Origin: Chryseobacterium aquifrigidense
GTDB taxonomy: Bacteria > Bacteroidota > Bacteroidia > Flavobacteriales > Weeksellaceae
Direction: 5' to 3'
DNA: 64,000 bases
Assembly (NCBI RefSeq): GCF_006716485.1
Contig: NZ_VFPD01000001.1
Span: 3,020,008 to 3,084,007 of the forward strand
In this document: one piece after another, positions 8,313 to 16,673 of the stretch
Position numbering within the stretch: position 1 is the stretch's first letter
Layout: every line of letters begins with the position of its first letter
The notes under the pieces: generated by a model
Told to the model about the DNA's origin: nothing
The model's input: only the letters and a program-made list of their open reading frames with translations
The model's database searches: none
Made by a program: the position numbers and the translations under genes

Positions 8313-10419
8313 TATAATTATAATGATTAATTAAAATCCTGATTTCGTTAAATTCAAAATGATTGGGCAGTGCATTTTTCCATTCAGTCAATGTTTCATG
8401 CGGGTTTTTGTAGAACTCATCTTCAAAAGCCTTGATCTTATCTGAAGTAATGACTCGGGAAATATCCAGTAATCCCTGCTCGGCAAATTTGGCAAGATGG
8501 CCGATAACGGTTTCTTTCACCAATCCTCTTGCCAATGCAATTTCTCCTATGGTTTTTCCCTGTTCAAACAACTGGAAGGTTAAAACCTGTGACGGAACTT
8601 TAGCAATTTTCAGATTGATTTCTTTATCATTCTTTTCATCTAAAAGTTTCGTTTCAAGAAGGTGAATGTCTCTCAGGCTGTTCAGATATTCTTCAATATC
8701 TTCCAGCCAGCTTTTAAATTCTTCGTTGTATTGTTTTAAGCCTTTCGCGCCCTTTATTTCGGCATAAAAATCTTTCAAAGGATCGAAAATTTTATTTCTG
8801 ATTTCTGTAAAGAAGAAATTAACAGCGCCTTTTGATTTGCTTTCAATTTCGGACCATTCTTCTTTCTGTTCAATAAAATTATTGACTTTCTGAAAAATGA
8901 TACGTTCCAGTTTTTCAAATATTTTCCCCAAATTAACCGCTTCATGTTTCAGCTGAAGATAAAGCTGCTTGGTTTTAACATGGTCAATATTCTTGGTGAC
9001 AATGGAAAGGTTATTCCACTCCTCCACTTCTTTCAAAAACCATGTACAGTCTAACGTACGCAATACTTTTCTGATGCTGTAATCATATTTTTCCTGATTC
9101 AGGATAGCTTCTACATGATCATTGGCAATAGTATCCGTATGGAAATGCAGAATCCTGTTATCCTTGAAGATTACTTCGGGAGTAATTTTTGATTTTAAAA
9201 CAATTCCTTCCAAGGTTCTGCAACGGGATAAAGCAACATATACCTGTCCGGCAGTAAAACTTTTCCCGGCATCAATAATCACTTTATCAAACGTTAATCC
9301 CTGGCTTTTGTGAATAGTAACGGCCCATGCCAATTTGATAGGAAACTGTTCGAAACTTCCCAACACTTCTTCTTTGATATTTTTATCCGTATCAAGAAAA
9401 TATTTTTTCTGTTCCCAGGTTTCTCTTTTTACAACAATTTCTCTCTCACTTTCATCCAGAACAACACGGATTTCGTTCTCGTCCAACCCGATAATCTCGC
9501 CCAGTTTTCCGTTAAAATATTTCTTTTCACCGGAAATATCATTTCGGATAAACATGATCTGAGCTCCTATTTTCAATTCTAAAAACTGTTCGTTCGGGAA
9601 TTGATTTTCTTTAAAATCCCCCACCAGTTTAGCTTCATACACCTGAGGATCAACTTTAATTTCCGCCAGTTTTTCCTGGTTGATTTCATCTGCCATTTTG
9701 TTGTGAGAACACAGATATACATAAGATTCTTTTCCCATATCAAAATCAGGATCATACCTTTCATTGAGATGATTAAAGTCTATATTATCCACATCGCCGT
9801 CACGGATTGCATTCAGAATTTCCAGAAACTCTTCATCAGATTGTCTGTATACTTTTGTAAGCTCAATGGTGACAATTGGAATTTCCTTAATGGCATGGCT
9901 GTCAAAAAAGAAGGGTGAATTGTAATACATTTTCAGGATATGCTCATCCCTTACCACCGGAGGAAGCTGAAACAAATCTCCGATAAAGAGCATCTGTACC
10001 CCTCCAAATCTCTGATTATTCCTTCTGATAAATCTCAAAGAAAAATCCATCATATCCAGAACATCAGCCCTCAGCATTGAAACCTCATCGATAATGATAA
10101 TTTCAACCTCTCTCAGAAGCTTCAGCTTATCTTTACGGTATTTGAAATGAGGCATCAGATCGGCAATATTATTAGCCAAACTGGTATCTATCCTTTCTGT
10201 AGTAGGAAGAAAGGTTCTTAACGGCAGTCCAAACATGGAATGGATGGTTACTCCTCCTGCATTAATGGCAGCGATTCCCGTGGGAGCTACTACAATATGC
10301 TTTTTCTTTGTGCGCCGTACAAAATCATTAAGAAATGTCGTCTTTCCTGTTCCGGCTTTCCCGGTTAAAAAAACGCTTCTGTTGGTATACTCTATTAAGT
10401 CAAAAAAATGATTATTCAT
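8293..10419 (-). CDS. PIF1-like / RecD-like SF1 helicase with C-terminal HTH
   Basis: This 708-aa protein begins with a P-loop ATPase (GKAGTGKTT near residue 20, then APTGIAAINAGG, and Walker B IIIDEVSMLRADVLD near 115). The C-terminal helicase motif WAVTIHKSQGLTFDKV near 370 and YVALSRC near 395 are typical of PIF1/RecD2 helicases. A helix-turn-helix near 620-660 (GKTIGEIALARGLVKETVIGHL in outline) may bind DNA. An in-frame TTG three codons upstream overlaps the -7 box, so the ATG at 10419 is preferred. Bacteroidota genomes commonly carry such proteins, with a presumed role in genome maintenance. Confidence 0.9.
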   Translation of the reverse strand: MNNHFFDLIEYTNRSVFLTGKAGTGKTTFLNDFVRRTKKKHIVVAPTGIAAINAGGVTIHSMFGLPLRTFLPTTERIDTSLANNIADLMPHFKYRKDKLKLLREVEIIIIDEVSMLRADVLDMMDFSLRFIRRNNQRFGGVQMLFIGDLFQLPPVVRDEHILKMYYNSPFFFDSHAIKEIPIVTIELTKVYRQSDEEFLEILNAIRDGDVDNIDFNHLNERYDPDFDMGKESYVYLCSHNKMADEINQEKLAEIKVDPQVYEAKLVGDFKENQFPNEQFLELKIGAQIMFIRNDISGEKKYFNGKLGEIIGLDENEIRVVLDESEREIVVKRETWEQKKYFLDTDKNIKEEVLGSFEQFPIKLAWAVTIHKSQGLTFDKVIIDAGKSFTAGQVYVALSRCRTLEGIVLKSKITPEVIFKDNRILHFHTDTIANDHVEAILNQEKYDYSIRKVLRTLDCTWFLKEVEEWNNLSIVTKNIDHVKTKQLYLQLKHEAVNLGKIFEKLERIIFQKVNNFIEQKEEWSEIESKSKGAVNFFFTEIRNKIFDPLKDFYAEIKGAKGLKQYNEEFKSWLEDIEEYLNSLRDIHLLETKLLDEKNDKEINLKIAKVPSQVLTFQLFEQGKTIGEIALARGLVKETVIGHLAKFAEQGLLDISRVITSDKIKAFEDEFYKNPHETLTEWKNALPNHFEFNEIRILINHYNYKKEKNS

Positions 10420-10425
10420 CTTCGT

Positions 10426-10433
10426 CAAAAATA
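10426..10433 (-). promoter_or_regulatory. -7 box for the PIF1-like helicase gene
   Basis: TATTTTTG on the minus strand fits TAnnTTTG and ends 6 nt before the preferred ATG, implying a very short or absent 5' UTR. Confidence 0.5.
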
Positions 10434-10501
10434 CGGAAATGAATTTGAATTTCTTACCTTGGCATAAGTTTTGAAAAATTATAAAAAAGAAAACGTTTAT
10501 T

Positions 10502-10954
10502 GTGAAAAAAATATTCTTTCATATCCCGGCAATAGTATTGTGTACTACATTAACTTTAGTTTCATGTAATACCTCAAAGAATGCCAATACCAATCTTCCT
10601 ATTGATATCGCAGACAGACCTGCTGACGAAGACAGTCAGAAATATGAGCAGGCACAGCTGGATAGATTAAAAGCTTCTATTGAATCTGAAGTATCAGGAG
10701 AAAAATGTACGGATGCCAGTGAATGGGCATTTGCTCCTATGGGATCAAAAGCCTGTGGCGGACCTCAGCAATACATCGCCTATCCTAAGAAAATAGAAGA
10801 AACTTTCTTACAAAGAGTGAATGAGTATACGGATAAAGTGAAAGCTTTTAATGAAAAGTATAATATTACATCTGACTGTATGATGATCACGCCTCCCACA
10901 TCACTTAAATGTGTCAATGGTAAGATCAGACTTATTACACCAGATAATAATTAA
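10502..10954 (+). CDS. Small conserved-type lipoprotein
   Basis: This 150-aa protein uses a GTG start. No in-frame ATG lies nearby upstream. It has a lipoprotein signal with lipobox LVSC (Cys22). The mature part holds four further Cys (EKCTDASEW, SKACGGPQQY, SDCMMI, LKCVNG) that could form two disulfides in the periplasm. I do not recognise a named domain. It is monocistronic with its own terminator. Confidence 0.75.
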   Translation: MKKIFFHIPAIVLCTTLTLVSCNTSKNANTNLPIDIADRPADEDSQKYEQAQLDRLKASIESEVSGEKCTDASEWAFAPMGSKACGGPQQYIAYPKKIEETFLQRVNEYTDKVKAFNEKYNITSDCMMITPPTSLKCVNGKIRLITPDNN

Positions 10955-10984
10955 CAATAACGCAAAGGTTCTATATCAAATCGA

Positions 10985-11014
10985 AAAAGCTCTGTCTTCA
11001 AACAGAGCTTTTAT
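10985..11014 (+). terminator. Terminator after the small lipoprotein gene
   Basis: AAAAGCTCTG / CAGAGCTTTT is a perfect 10-bp stem with an 8-nt loop followed by T-rich sequence. Confidence 0.9.
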
Positions 11015-11128
11015 ATTTATTTTAAATAGATCAATGGTGAATTGTGCTTCGTAAGTGAATAGTGCATTTTACTGCCAAAAATAATTGACAAGCGCAGCGA
11101 ATTAACTATTCGCTATTCGCCAAACAAC

Positions 11129-11665
11129 CTAAAATTGATGATCCTTCACACTCTCCTTATACCATGATGAATATTTCACGTAGTTATCTGCAATTCTGTT
11201 CACCTCTCCTTCCAGTAACTGAGCATTAATATCTTTGATTTTTCTTGCCGGAACTCCTCCCCAGACTTCTCCGGATTTGATATGGGTTCCCTGAGTCACT
11301 ACAGAACCAGCTCCTACAATAGAGTTTTCTTCTACAAGACAGTCATCCATCACAATAGCTCCCATCCCGATCAATACATTATCTTTAATGGTACATCCAT
11401 GAACAATCGCGTTATGTCCGATAGAAACATTGTTACCGATATTCAAAGGATATTTCTGATAAGTACAGTGCAGCATTGCATTATCCTGAACATTCACCTT
11501 GTCACCCATTTTGATATAGTGAACATCACCTCTGATCACTGCATTATACCAGACACTGCAGTCTTTTCCCATTGTAACATCGCCAATAATGGTTGCCGTT
11601 TCTGCTAAAAAAGTATTCTCTCCGATCTGTGGTGCTTTTCCTAAAAGCTGTTTTATTAGTGCCAT
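11129..11665 (-). CDS. Gamma-carbonic-anhydrase-like hexapeptide-repeat protein
   Basis: This 178-aa left-handed beta-helix protein is built of hexapeptide repeats (IIGDVT, VIRGDV, SIGHNA, IVHGCT, IGMGAIV, VGAGSVV). Three His in the gamma-CA positions are present (AMLHC, SIGHN, AIVHG), consistent with metal binding between subunits of a trimer. The family includes YrdA/PaaY-like proteins whose carbonic anhydrase activity varies, so activity is uncertain. It is divergent from the nfu operon. Confidence 0.9.
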   Translation of the reverse strand: MALIKQLLGKAPQIGENTFLAETATIIGDVTMGKDCSVWYNAVIRGDVHYIKMGDKVNVQDNAMLHCTYQKYPLNIGNNVSIGHNAIVHGCTIKDNVLIGMGAIVMDDCLVEENSIVGAGSVVTQGTHIKSGEVWGGVPARKIKDINAQLLEGEVNRIADNYVKYSSWYKESVKDHQF

Positions 11666-11797
11666 AATATTAATTTGAAATGTGAAAATGTGCCCAATTG
11701 AAAATTAAAATACCCTATCTTTTCTGATATCTAACTTCTAAATTACAGTGATAGCAAAAATCTAACTCTCAATTTTCAGCTTCTAACTTCTAATGCG

Positions 11798-11805
11798 TAT
11801 TTTTG
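11798..11805 (+). promoter_or_regulatory. -7 box for the nfu operon
   Basis: TATTTTTG fits TAnnTTTG. It overlaps the TTG codon at 11803 that a naive ORF call would use as start, and so supports the ATG at 11827. Confidence 0.6.
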
Positions 11806-11826
11806 TATCTCAAATTTAACGAAAAA

Positions 11827-12705
11827 ATGCGTACCGTACTTATAGAACCAACTGAAAACCCAAAAGTGATGAAATTTGTAGCAGATTACAATCTCATCCC
11901 GGGTTCTTTAGAACTGGACAGAAATTCAGATATTTCAGAAATTCCTTTGGCACAGGAACTTTTCAATTATCCTTTTGTGGAAAGAGTTTTCATTACCGCT
12001 AATTTTGTAGCTGTGGCAAAACAGGATACCATAGAATGGGAACATGTTGCTGAAAGTCTGAAAAATGTGATTGAAGATGAATTACTGGCCAACCCGAGAA
12101 TTTATCTTCAGAAGAAAAAAGAAATGTATCAGATTTATGCTGAAATGACTCCGAATCCCAATGTAATGAAGTTTGTTTCCAGCAAATTACTGATGGATGG
12201 TTTTGTAGAAGTAAAATCGAAAGAAGCTGCTGAAGAAGTTCCTTTAGCATTGGCTATTTTTAAAGAGTTTGATTTTGCAACGGAAGTTTTCATTTCGGAC
12301 AACTTTGTAGCCGTTACAAGAGATAATTCTGTTGAATGGCACCAGGTGATGATGACTGTTCGTGCACTTATCGCCGAATATCTTCAGAACGGAGGTGAAA
12401 TTTCAAAAATAGAACCTCAGAAACATGAAAATCCTGTTGAAAAAATTATCAACAGAGATTATACTGAAGATGAGCAGAAAATTTCTGATATTTTAAATGA
12501 ATATGTAGCTCCTGCCGTAGAAAATGATGGTGGAAAAATTTCTCTGATGGAATATGATCAGGAAAGTAAAACAGCAAAAATGCTTCTACAGGGTGCATGC
12601 TCCGGATGCCCAAGTTCTACTGCTACTTTGAAAAACGGAATTGAAAATATTTTAAAGCAATTCGTTCCGGACCTGGTAGAAAGAGTAGAAGCTGTAAATG
12701 GATAA
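11827..12705 (+). CDS. NifU-family Fe-S scaffold/carrier with two N-terminal Nfu_N domains
   Basis: This 292-aa protein has two tandem copies of the Nfu N-terminal domain (TENPKVMKFVADYNLIPG near 8 and TPNPNVMKFVSSKLLMDG near 110), followed by a NifU C-terminal domain with the cluster-binding CSGCP (Cys258, Cys261). Such proteins carry [4Fe-4S] clusters to client enzymes. It is the first gene of an operon. Its last bases (ATGGATAA) overlap the start of the next gene by 8 nt, suggesting translational coupling. Confidence 0.92.
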   Translation: MRTVLIEPTENPKVMKFVADYNLIPGSLELDRNSDISEIPLAQELFNYPFVERVFITANFVAVAKQDTIEWEHVAESLKNVIEDELLANPRIYLQKKKEMYQIYAEMTPNPNVMKFVSSKLLMDGFVEVKSKEAAEEVPLALAIFKEFDFATEVFISDNFVAVTRDNSVEWHQVMMTVRALIAEYLQNGGEISKIEPQKHENPVEKIINRDYTEDEQKISDILNEYVAPAVENDGGKISLMEYDQESKTAKMLLQGACSGCPSSTATLKNGIENILKQFVPDLVERVEAVNG

Positions 12706-13243
12706 AACAGTTAAAATACCTCCCGGAAAGAAAATTTTGGTGATTATTGGAAGTGCTTCGGCAAATTCCAGCAATCAGAAACTGACGGAACAGGTGCTGG
12801 AAAAGACAGACAACACAGATTTTCAGCTGTATGCTGATCTTTCTGTTCTTCCGCATTTTGATACCACATTAACTGATGAGGATACTCCGGAAGAAGTTCT
12901 GAAGATCAGAGAGGATATTAAAAACTCTGCAGGTGTTATATTTTCTACACCGGAATATATTTTCAGTATTCCCGGAAGATTAAAAAATCTTTTGGAATGG
13001 TGTGTTTCCACAACAGTATTTTCTGAAAAACCTGTTGCTGTGATCACCGCTTCTGCCAGTGGAGAAAAGGGGCATGAAGAATTGTTGTTGATTTTAAAAA
13101 CTCTCGGAGCCATAGCAGATGATAAACATCAGGCATTAATAAAAGGGATAAAAGGCAAATTTGGAAGCAATGGCTTACTGGAAAGTAATACCTTTGCTAA
13201 AGTATCAAAATTAGTAACAGATTTTATAACTTCTGTTTCATAA
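12698..13243 (+). CDS. NADPH-dependent FMN reductase family protein
   Basis: This 181-aa flavodoxin-like protein has the FMN phosphate loop GSASANSSNQKL near residue 15 and the second signature TPEYIFSIPGRLKNLLEW near 85. The family reduces FMN or quinones with NAD(P)H. Its position between an Fe-S carrier and ferrochelatase suggests a redox or iron-reducing role, which is inference. The start overlaps the nfu stop. Confidence 0.88.
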   Translation: MDKTVKIPPGKKILVIIGSASANSSNQKLTEQVLEKTDNTDFQLYADLSVLPHFDTTLTDEDTPEEVLKIREDIKNSAGVIFSTPEYIFSIPGRLKNLLEWCVSTTVFSEKPVAVITASASGEKGHEELLLILKTLGAIADDKHQALIKGIKGKFGSNGLLESNTFAKVSKLVTDFITSVS

Positions 13244-13258
13244 TTAAAATTTAGAATA

Positions 13259-14287
13259 TTGAATAAGAAAGGAATTTTACTAGTCAACCTCGGATCACCG
13301 AGATCTACTTCTGTAAACGATGTAAAGGAATATCTTGATGAATTTCTGATGGACGAAAGAGTGATTGATTACCGTTGGATCTTTCGTGCCCTTCTTGTAC
13401 AGGGAATAATCCTGAAAACAAGACCAGCAAAATCTGCCGAAGCGTATAAAACGGTTTGGACGGATAAAGGTTCTCCGCTGATTGTCATCACTGAACAGAT
13501 TCAGAAAAAGCTTCAGAAAGTAGTAGATGTTCCTGTGGAAATCGGAATGAGATATGCACAACCGAGCATTGAAACCGGTATTCAGAAACTGGTAGATCAG
13601 GGAATCACTGAAATCGTTCTTTTTCCTCTGTATCCTCAATATGCGATGAGTACAACGGAAACGGTCATTGAAAAAGCCGAAGAGGTAAGAAAAAAGAAGT
13701 TTCCAGGTATAAAAATTAATTATATTCAGCCTTTCTATAACAAAGATATTTATATTAACTGTCTTGCGGAAAGCATTAAGGAAAAGCTTCCCGAAAATTT
13801 CGATGCATTACAGTTTTCTTATCATGGAGTTCCGGAAAGACATATTTATAAGACAGATCCTACGAAGACCTGTAATCTTAATGACTGCTGTTCCAGGGAT
13901 GATAATCCAAGTCATCAGTTCTGCTACCGTCATCAATGTTATAAAACGACACAGCTTGTCATTGACAAATTAAACTTACCTAAAGAGAAGACTATTGTTT
14001 CTTTCCAGTCAAGATTAGGAAAAGACAAATGGATTGAACCCTATACCGATGAAACATTGGAAACAATTGGTAAAAAAGGGATCAAAAACCTGGCTATTGT
14101 ATGTCCGGCTTTCGTTTCTGACTGTCTTGAGACCCTGGAAGAAATTTCTGTAGAAGGAAAAGAGCAGTTCATGCATGGCGGCGGTGAAAATTTCCACTAT
14201 ATCCCATGTCTGAATGATGAAGACCGATGGATTGAAGTTGTAAAAACGCTTTGTGAAGAAAAACTGAATGATTTCTATTTGGTATAA
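13259..14287 (+). CDS. hemH: Ferrochelatase with an internal Cys-rich insert
   Basis: This 342-aa enzyme inserts Fe2+ into a porphyrin in the last stage of heme synthesis. The TTG start gives the conserved NKKGILLVNLGSPRS opening and no ATG is available. The catalytic His lies in FSYHGVPERH near 190. Directly after is an insertion with Cys205, Cys210, Cys211, Cys222 and Cys227. Spacing of this kind is compatible with a [2Fe-2S] cluster, as reported for some other bacterial ferrochelatases. Third gene of the nfu operon, 15 nt after the second, so Fe-S carrier and heme synthesis are co-expressed. Confidence 0.94.
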   Translation: MNKKGILLVNLGSPRSTSVNDVKEYLDEFLMDERVIDYRWIFRALLVQGIILKTRPAKSAEAYKTVWTDKGSPLIVITEQIQKKLQKVVDVPVEIGMRYAQPSIETGIQKLVDQGITEIVLFPLYPQYAMSTTETVIEKAEEVRKKKFPGIKINYIQPFYNKDIYINCLAESIKEKLPENFDALQFSYHGVPERHIYKTDPTKTCNLNDCCSRDDNPSHQFCYRHQCYKTTQLVIDKLNLPKEKTIVSFQSRLGKDKWIEPYTDETLETIGKKGIKNLAIVCPAFVSDCLETLEEISVEGKEQFMHGGGENFHYIPCLNDEDRWIEVVKTLCEEKLNDFYLV

Positions 14288-14309
14288 TCTTCTTTACTTA
14301 CAATATACA

Positions 14310-14343
14310 AAAGGCCGCAGGAATTAACTTGCGGCCATTTTGT
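14310..14343. terminator. Bidirectional terminator between hemH and the M4 protease gene
   Basis: GGCCGCA / TGCGGCC stem, loop of about 10 nt, flanked by AAAA and ATTTTG. It serves the convergent genes. Confidence 0.85.
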
Positions 14344-14367
14344 TGACATATATAAAAAAATTTGGTG

Positions 14368-16320
14368 CTATTTTTTAATCAGGTTTCCTGCTTTCTCTCC
14401 GTTTACCAATACAATATATACTCCCGGAAGAATATTGGAAGGAAGCTGGATGTTCAGCTTATTCACCCCGTCTGTAATTTCTACTTTCTCAGAAATTTCT
14501 TTTTTACCTGTAAGGCTTACCAATTCTACAATTCCTTTTCCTGATTTCCCTTCAAAGTTGATGGTAAATCTGTCGGTTGCAGGATTCGGGCTTATGGTAT
14601 ACAGGGCTGTTTGTGCTGCTGCCACTTTTCCTGAAGGAGAAGTTCCACCTCCTACACCTACAGCATTCCAGGCATTGGTAACCTGTGTTACTTCATTGCT
14701 GCCTGATCCATACAGATCTGCGGCTGCCTGAAGAGAATAGGTTCTTGCATTCGCATAGGTAGAAGAAGACGTCAGATAAGTTGTCAATGTTCTGTAGGCA
14801 ATGGCCCCAGCCTTATCGAGTCCGATTCCGGAAACATTATAAGCAAAACCTTTATCGTTCGTACCTGACCCTCCTGTTACTAATAAATAATACCAGAAAT
14901 TAAGTACTCCTGAATTGGTATGCACTCCGCAATAGTCATTGGACTGGCTTGGAGTAACACAACCCGAAGTTGTAGTCGTTTTCCAATAGGTTCCCATATA
15001 AGTATCCGGCTGGCTGTACGCATTAGGATTGGCCATATTTCTGATTACATAATTGAAATCTTCTCCCAGTGTCCAGCTTGCCTGTGTAGGTCTTGCCCAA
15101 CGCTCAATGGTATTCCCGAAGATATCTGAAAAACCTTCATTCAATGCTCCGGATTCTCTCTGATAAGCAAGATTAGCCGTTTTAGAAGTGAGCCCGTGTG
15201 TAATTTCATGCCCACATACATCTATTGCTGTCAAAGGTTTTCCACCGTTGGTGGTAGAGCTTCCGTCACCATAAGTCATTCTGGAGCCATCCCAAAACGC
15301 ATTAAAATAGTTGGTAGAATAGTGAACATAAGATTTTATGGCGAAATTATTATTATCAATACTCTTACGTCCGTATTTTGTGTAGAAATAATCCACTGTC
15401 ATTTCTGCTCCCCAATGAGCATCGGTAGCATACTGATCTTTATTGGTATTAACATTATTCCAGTTATTGTCTGTATCTGTAAAGTCTACCGCAGAAGCAT
15501 AGCTGGTTCCCTTTTTCAGATTATAGGTTTCTACTGAAGTTCCCGCATTTCTTCCGGTTTCTCTTAAACGATAGCTTCCGTTATAAGAATCTGTGGTGAT
15601 GTTGCGGGTTCCGCTATATCCTGTAACGGCTGTTCCCGGTGTGTTTACTTCATGAATAATGGCATCTACTCCAAGTACTTTCCCATTTTTAGCATCTACA
15701 AAAACATATTGTCTGCTTAATGGTTTTTCAGCATAGATATCAAATTTATAAGCGAGCCTTAAATCATTCAGCTTGTCATCATCAGGATTTGAATAATAAA
15801 CCAGTTCACCTTTTGGAGTATAGCTTGCATTGGGATCACCGGTTTCTTTTTTAAGAAAATCTTCCTCTTCTTTATTTTTCCATTTATAGGATTCTGCTCC
15901 TACAAATGACAAAGCACTCTGTAAAGCTGCATTTTCAGCAAGGCTGGCATTTTTGTCAAGCCCTTTCGGAACTTTAACAACCCATTTTCCGGATTGTCCT
16001 ACAATTTTGCCGTCTTTTGTTTGTACCGCCATCATTCCGTATTCTACAGGAATATCATTTACGGTCTGTTGAAATCTTTGAGTTTCAAAACCCAATGCAT
16101 CTTTTTCTAAGCCTAGTTTACGGGCCTGTCCCGGAGAAAGTCTCTGAGAAGCTTCGTCAAATAAAACAGGGCTTCCCTGATACGCAGGTGCATTTTTTTC
16201 AAATCTCATAAATTCAGCATGCAGTCCGCTTTTACCCGGAACTAATTTCGATGGAGTGTTTTGTCCAAACACAAAGGAGCAGGCGGCAACACTTGCCACT
16301 AAGATAAATTTCGTTTTCAT
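14368..16320 (-). CDS. Secreted M4 (thermolysin-like) metallopeptidase with T9SS type A sorting domain
   Basis: This 650-aa preproprotein starts at the ATG giving MKTKFILVASVAACSFVFGQ, a Sec signal peptide. An in-frame TTG 19 codons upstream is rejected. An FTP/PepSY-type propeptide covers about 25-230. The zinc motif HEITH starts at His371, with the third ligand in GALNEGFSDIFGN about 20 residues on. The last ~75 residues (TISPNPATDRFTI ... PGVYIVLVNG) are a T9SS C-terminal sorting domain, so it is exported to the surface or medium by the type IX system. It is probably a nutritional or host-tissue protease. Confidence 0.95.
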   Translation of the reverse strand: MKTKFILVASVAACSFVFGQNTPSKLVPGKSGLHAEFMRFEKNAPAYQGSPVLFDEASQRLSPGQARKLGLEKDALGFETQRFQQTVNDIPVEYGMMAVQTKDGKIVGQSGKWVVKVPKGLDKNASLAENAALQSALSFVGAESYKWKNKEEEDFLKKETGDPNASYTPKGELVYYSNPDDDKLNDLRLAYKFDIYAEKPLSRQYVFVDAKNGKVLGVDAIIHEVNTPGTAVTGYSGTRNITTDSYNGSYRLRETGRNAGTSVETYNLKKGTSYASAVDFTDTDNNWNNVNTNKDQYATDAHWGAEMTVDYFYTKYGRKSIDNNNFAIKSYVHYSTNYFNAFWDGSRMTYGDGSSTTNGGKPLTAIDVCGHEITHGLTSKTANLAYQRESGALNEGFSDIFGNTIERWARPTQASWTLGEDFNYVIRNMANPNAYSQPDTYMGTYWKTTTTSGCVTPSQSNDYCGVHTNSGVLNFWYYLLVTGGSGTNDKGFAYNVSGIGLDKAGAIAYRTLTTYLTSSSTYANARTYSLQAAADLYGSGSNEVTQVTNAWNAVGVGGGTSPSGKVAAAQTALYTISPNPATDRFTINFEGKSGKGIVELVSLTGKKEISEKVEITDGVNKLNIQLPSNILPGVYIVLVNGEKAGNLIKK

Positions 16321-16673
16321 ATTAATATTGGTTGATTGTGGTGAAGAATTTATAAACTTTTCACAATAAAACAACAAAAACGATGAATAAAATTCAATTG
16401 ATATTATAAATCAATAAATAAAACACAATAATGATTTTAAAAAAAAGAAAATTATTTAAACATAATTTTTTCGTAATGTGAATTTTATGTTAAAAAATTT
16501 AATTAAAATCAAAATTTTGTGAATTATTTTTTTTCACTATGTAGTGCATTATATTATGAAAAAATTAGTCATAATATAAGATTTGAGAGATTAATTCTTT
16601 TCAATACAGACAAAAAATAGGACTATCTTAAGAGACAGTCCTATTTTTTATGTATATTTTAAATTATAATTAC
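16321..16673. other. AT-rich intergenic region with dyads upstream of the M4 protease
   Basis: No ORF is visible. It contains a perfect dyad CACTATGTAGTG (16535-16546), a 10-bp inverted repeat TTATATTATG (16549-16558) / CATAATATAA (16571-16580), and near the far end the terminator of the plug gene. The dyads lie about 230-260 bp upstream of the protease start and could be regulator sites. Confidence 0.45.
16614..16650 (-). terminator. Terminator after the T9SS plug gene
   Basis: On the minus strand GGACTGTCT / AGATAGTCC pair (one G-U), extended by AATA/TATT, with loop CTTA and a following T run. Confidence 0.8.

Noticed and set aside
11803..11826. Upstream TTG start for the NifU-family gene
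   Set aside because: The TTG is part of the -7 box TATTTTTG; the ATG at 11827 gives the conserved start.
15196..15537. 113-codon plus-strand ORF inside the M4 protease gene
   Set aside because: Shadow of the zinc-site region of the protease, no signal or domain.
16321..16377. Upstream start extending the M4 protease by 19 residues
   Set aside because: It would bury the signal peptide; the ATG at 16320 gives a normal Sec signal.
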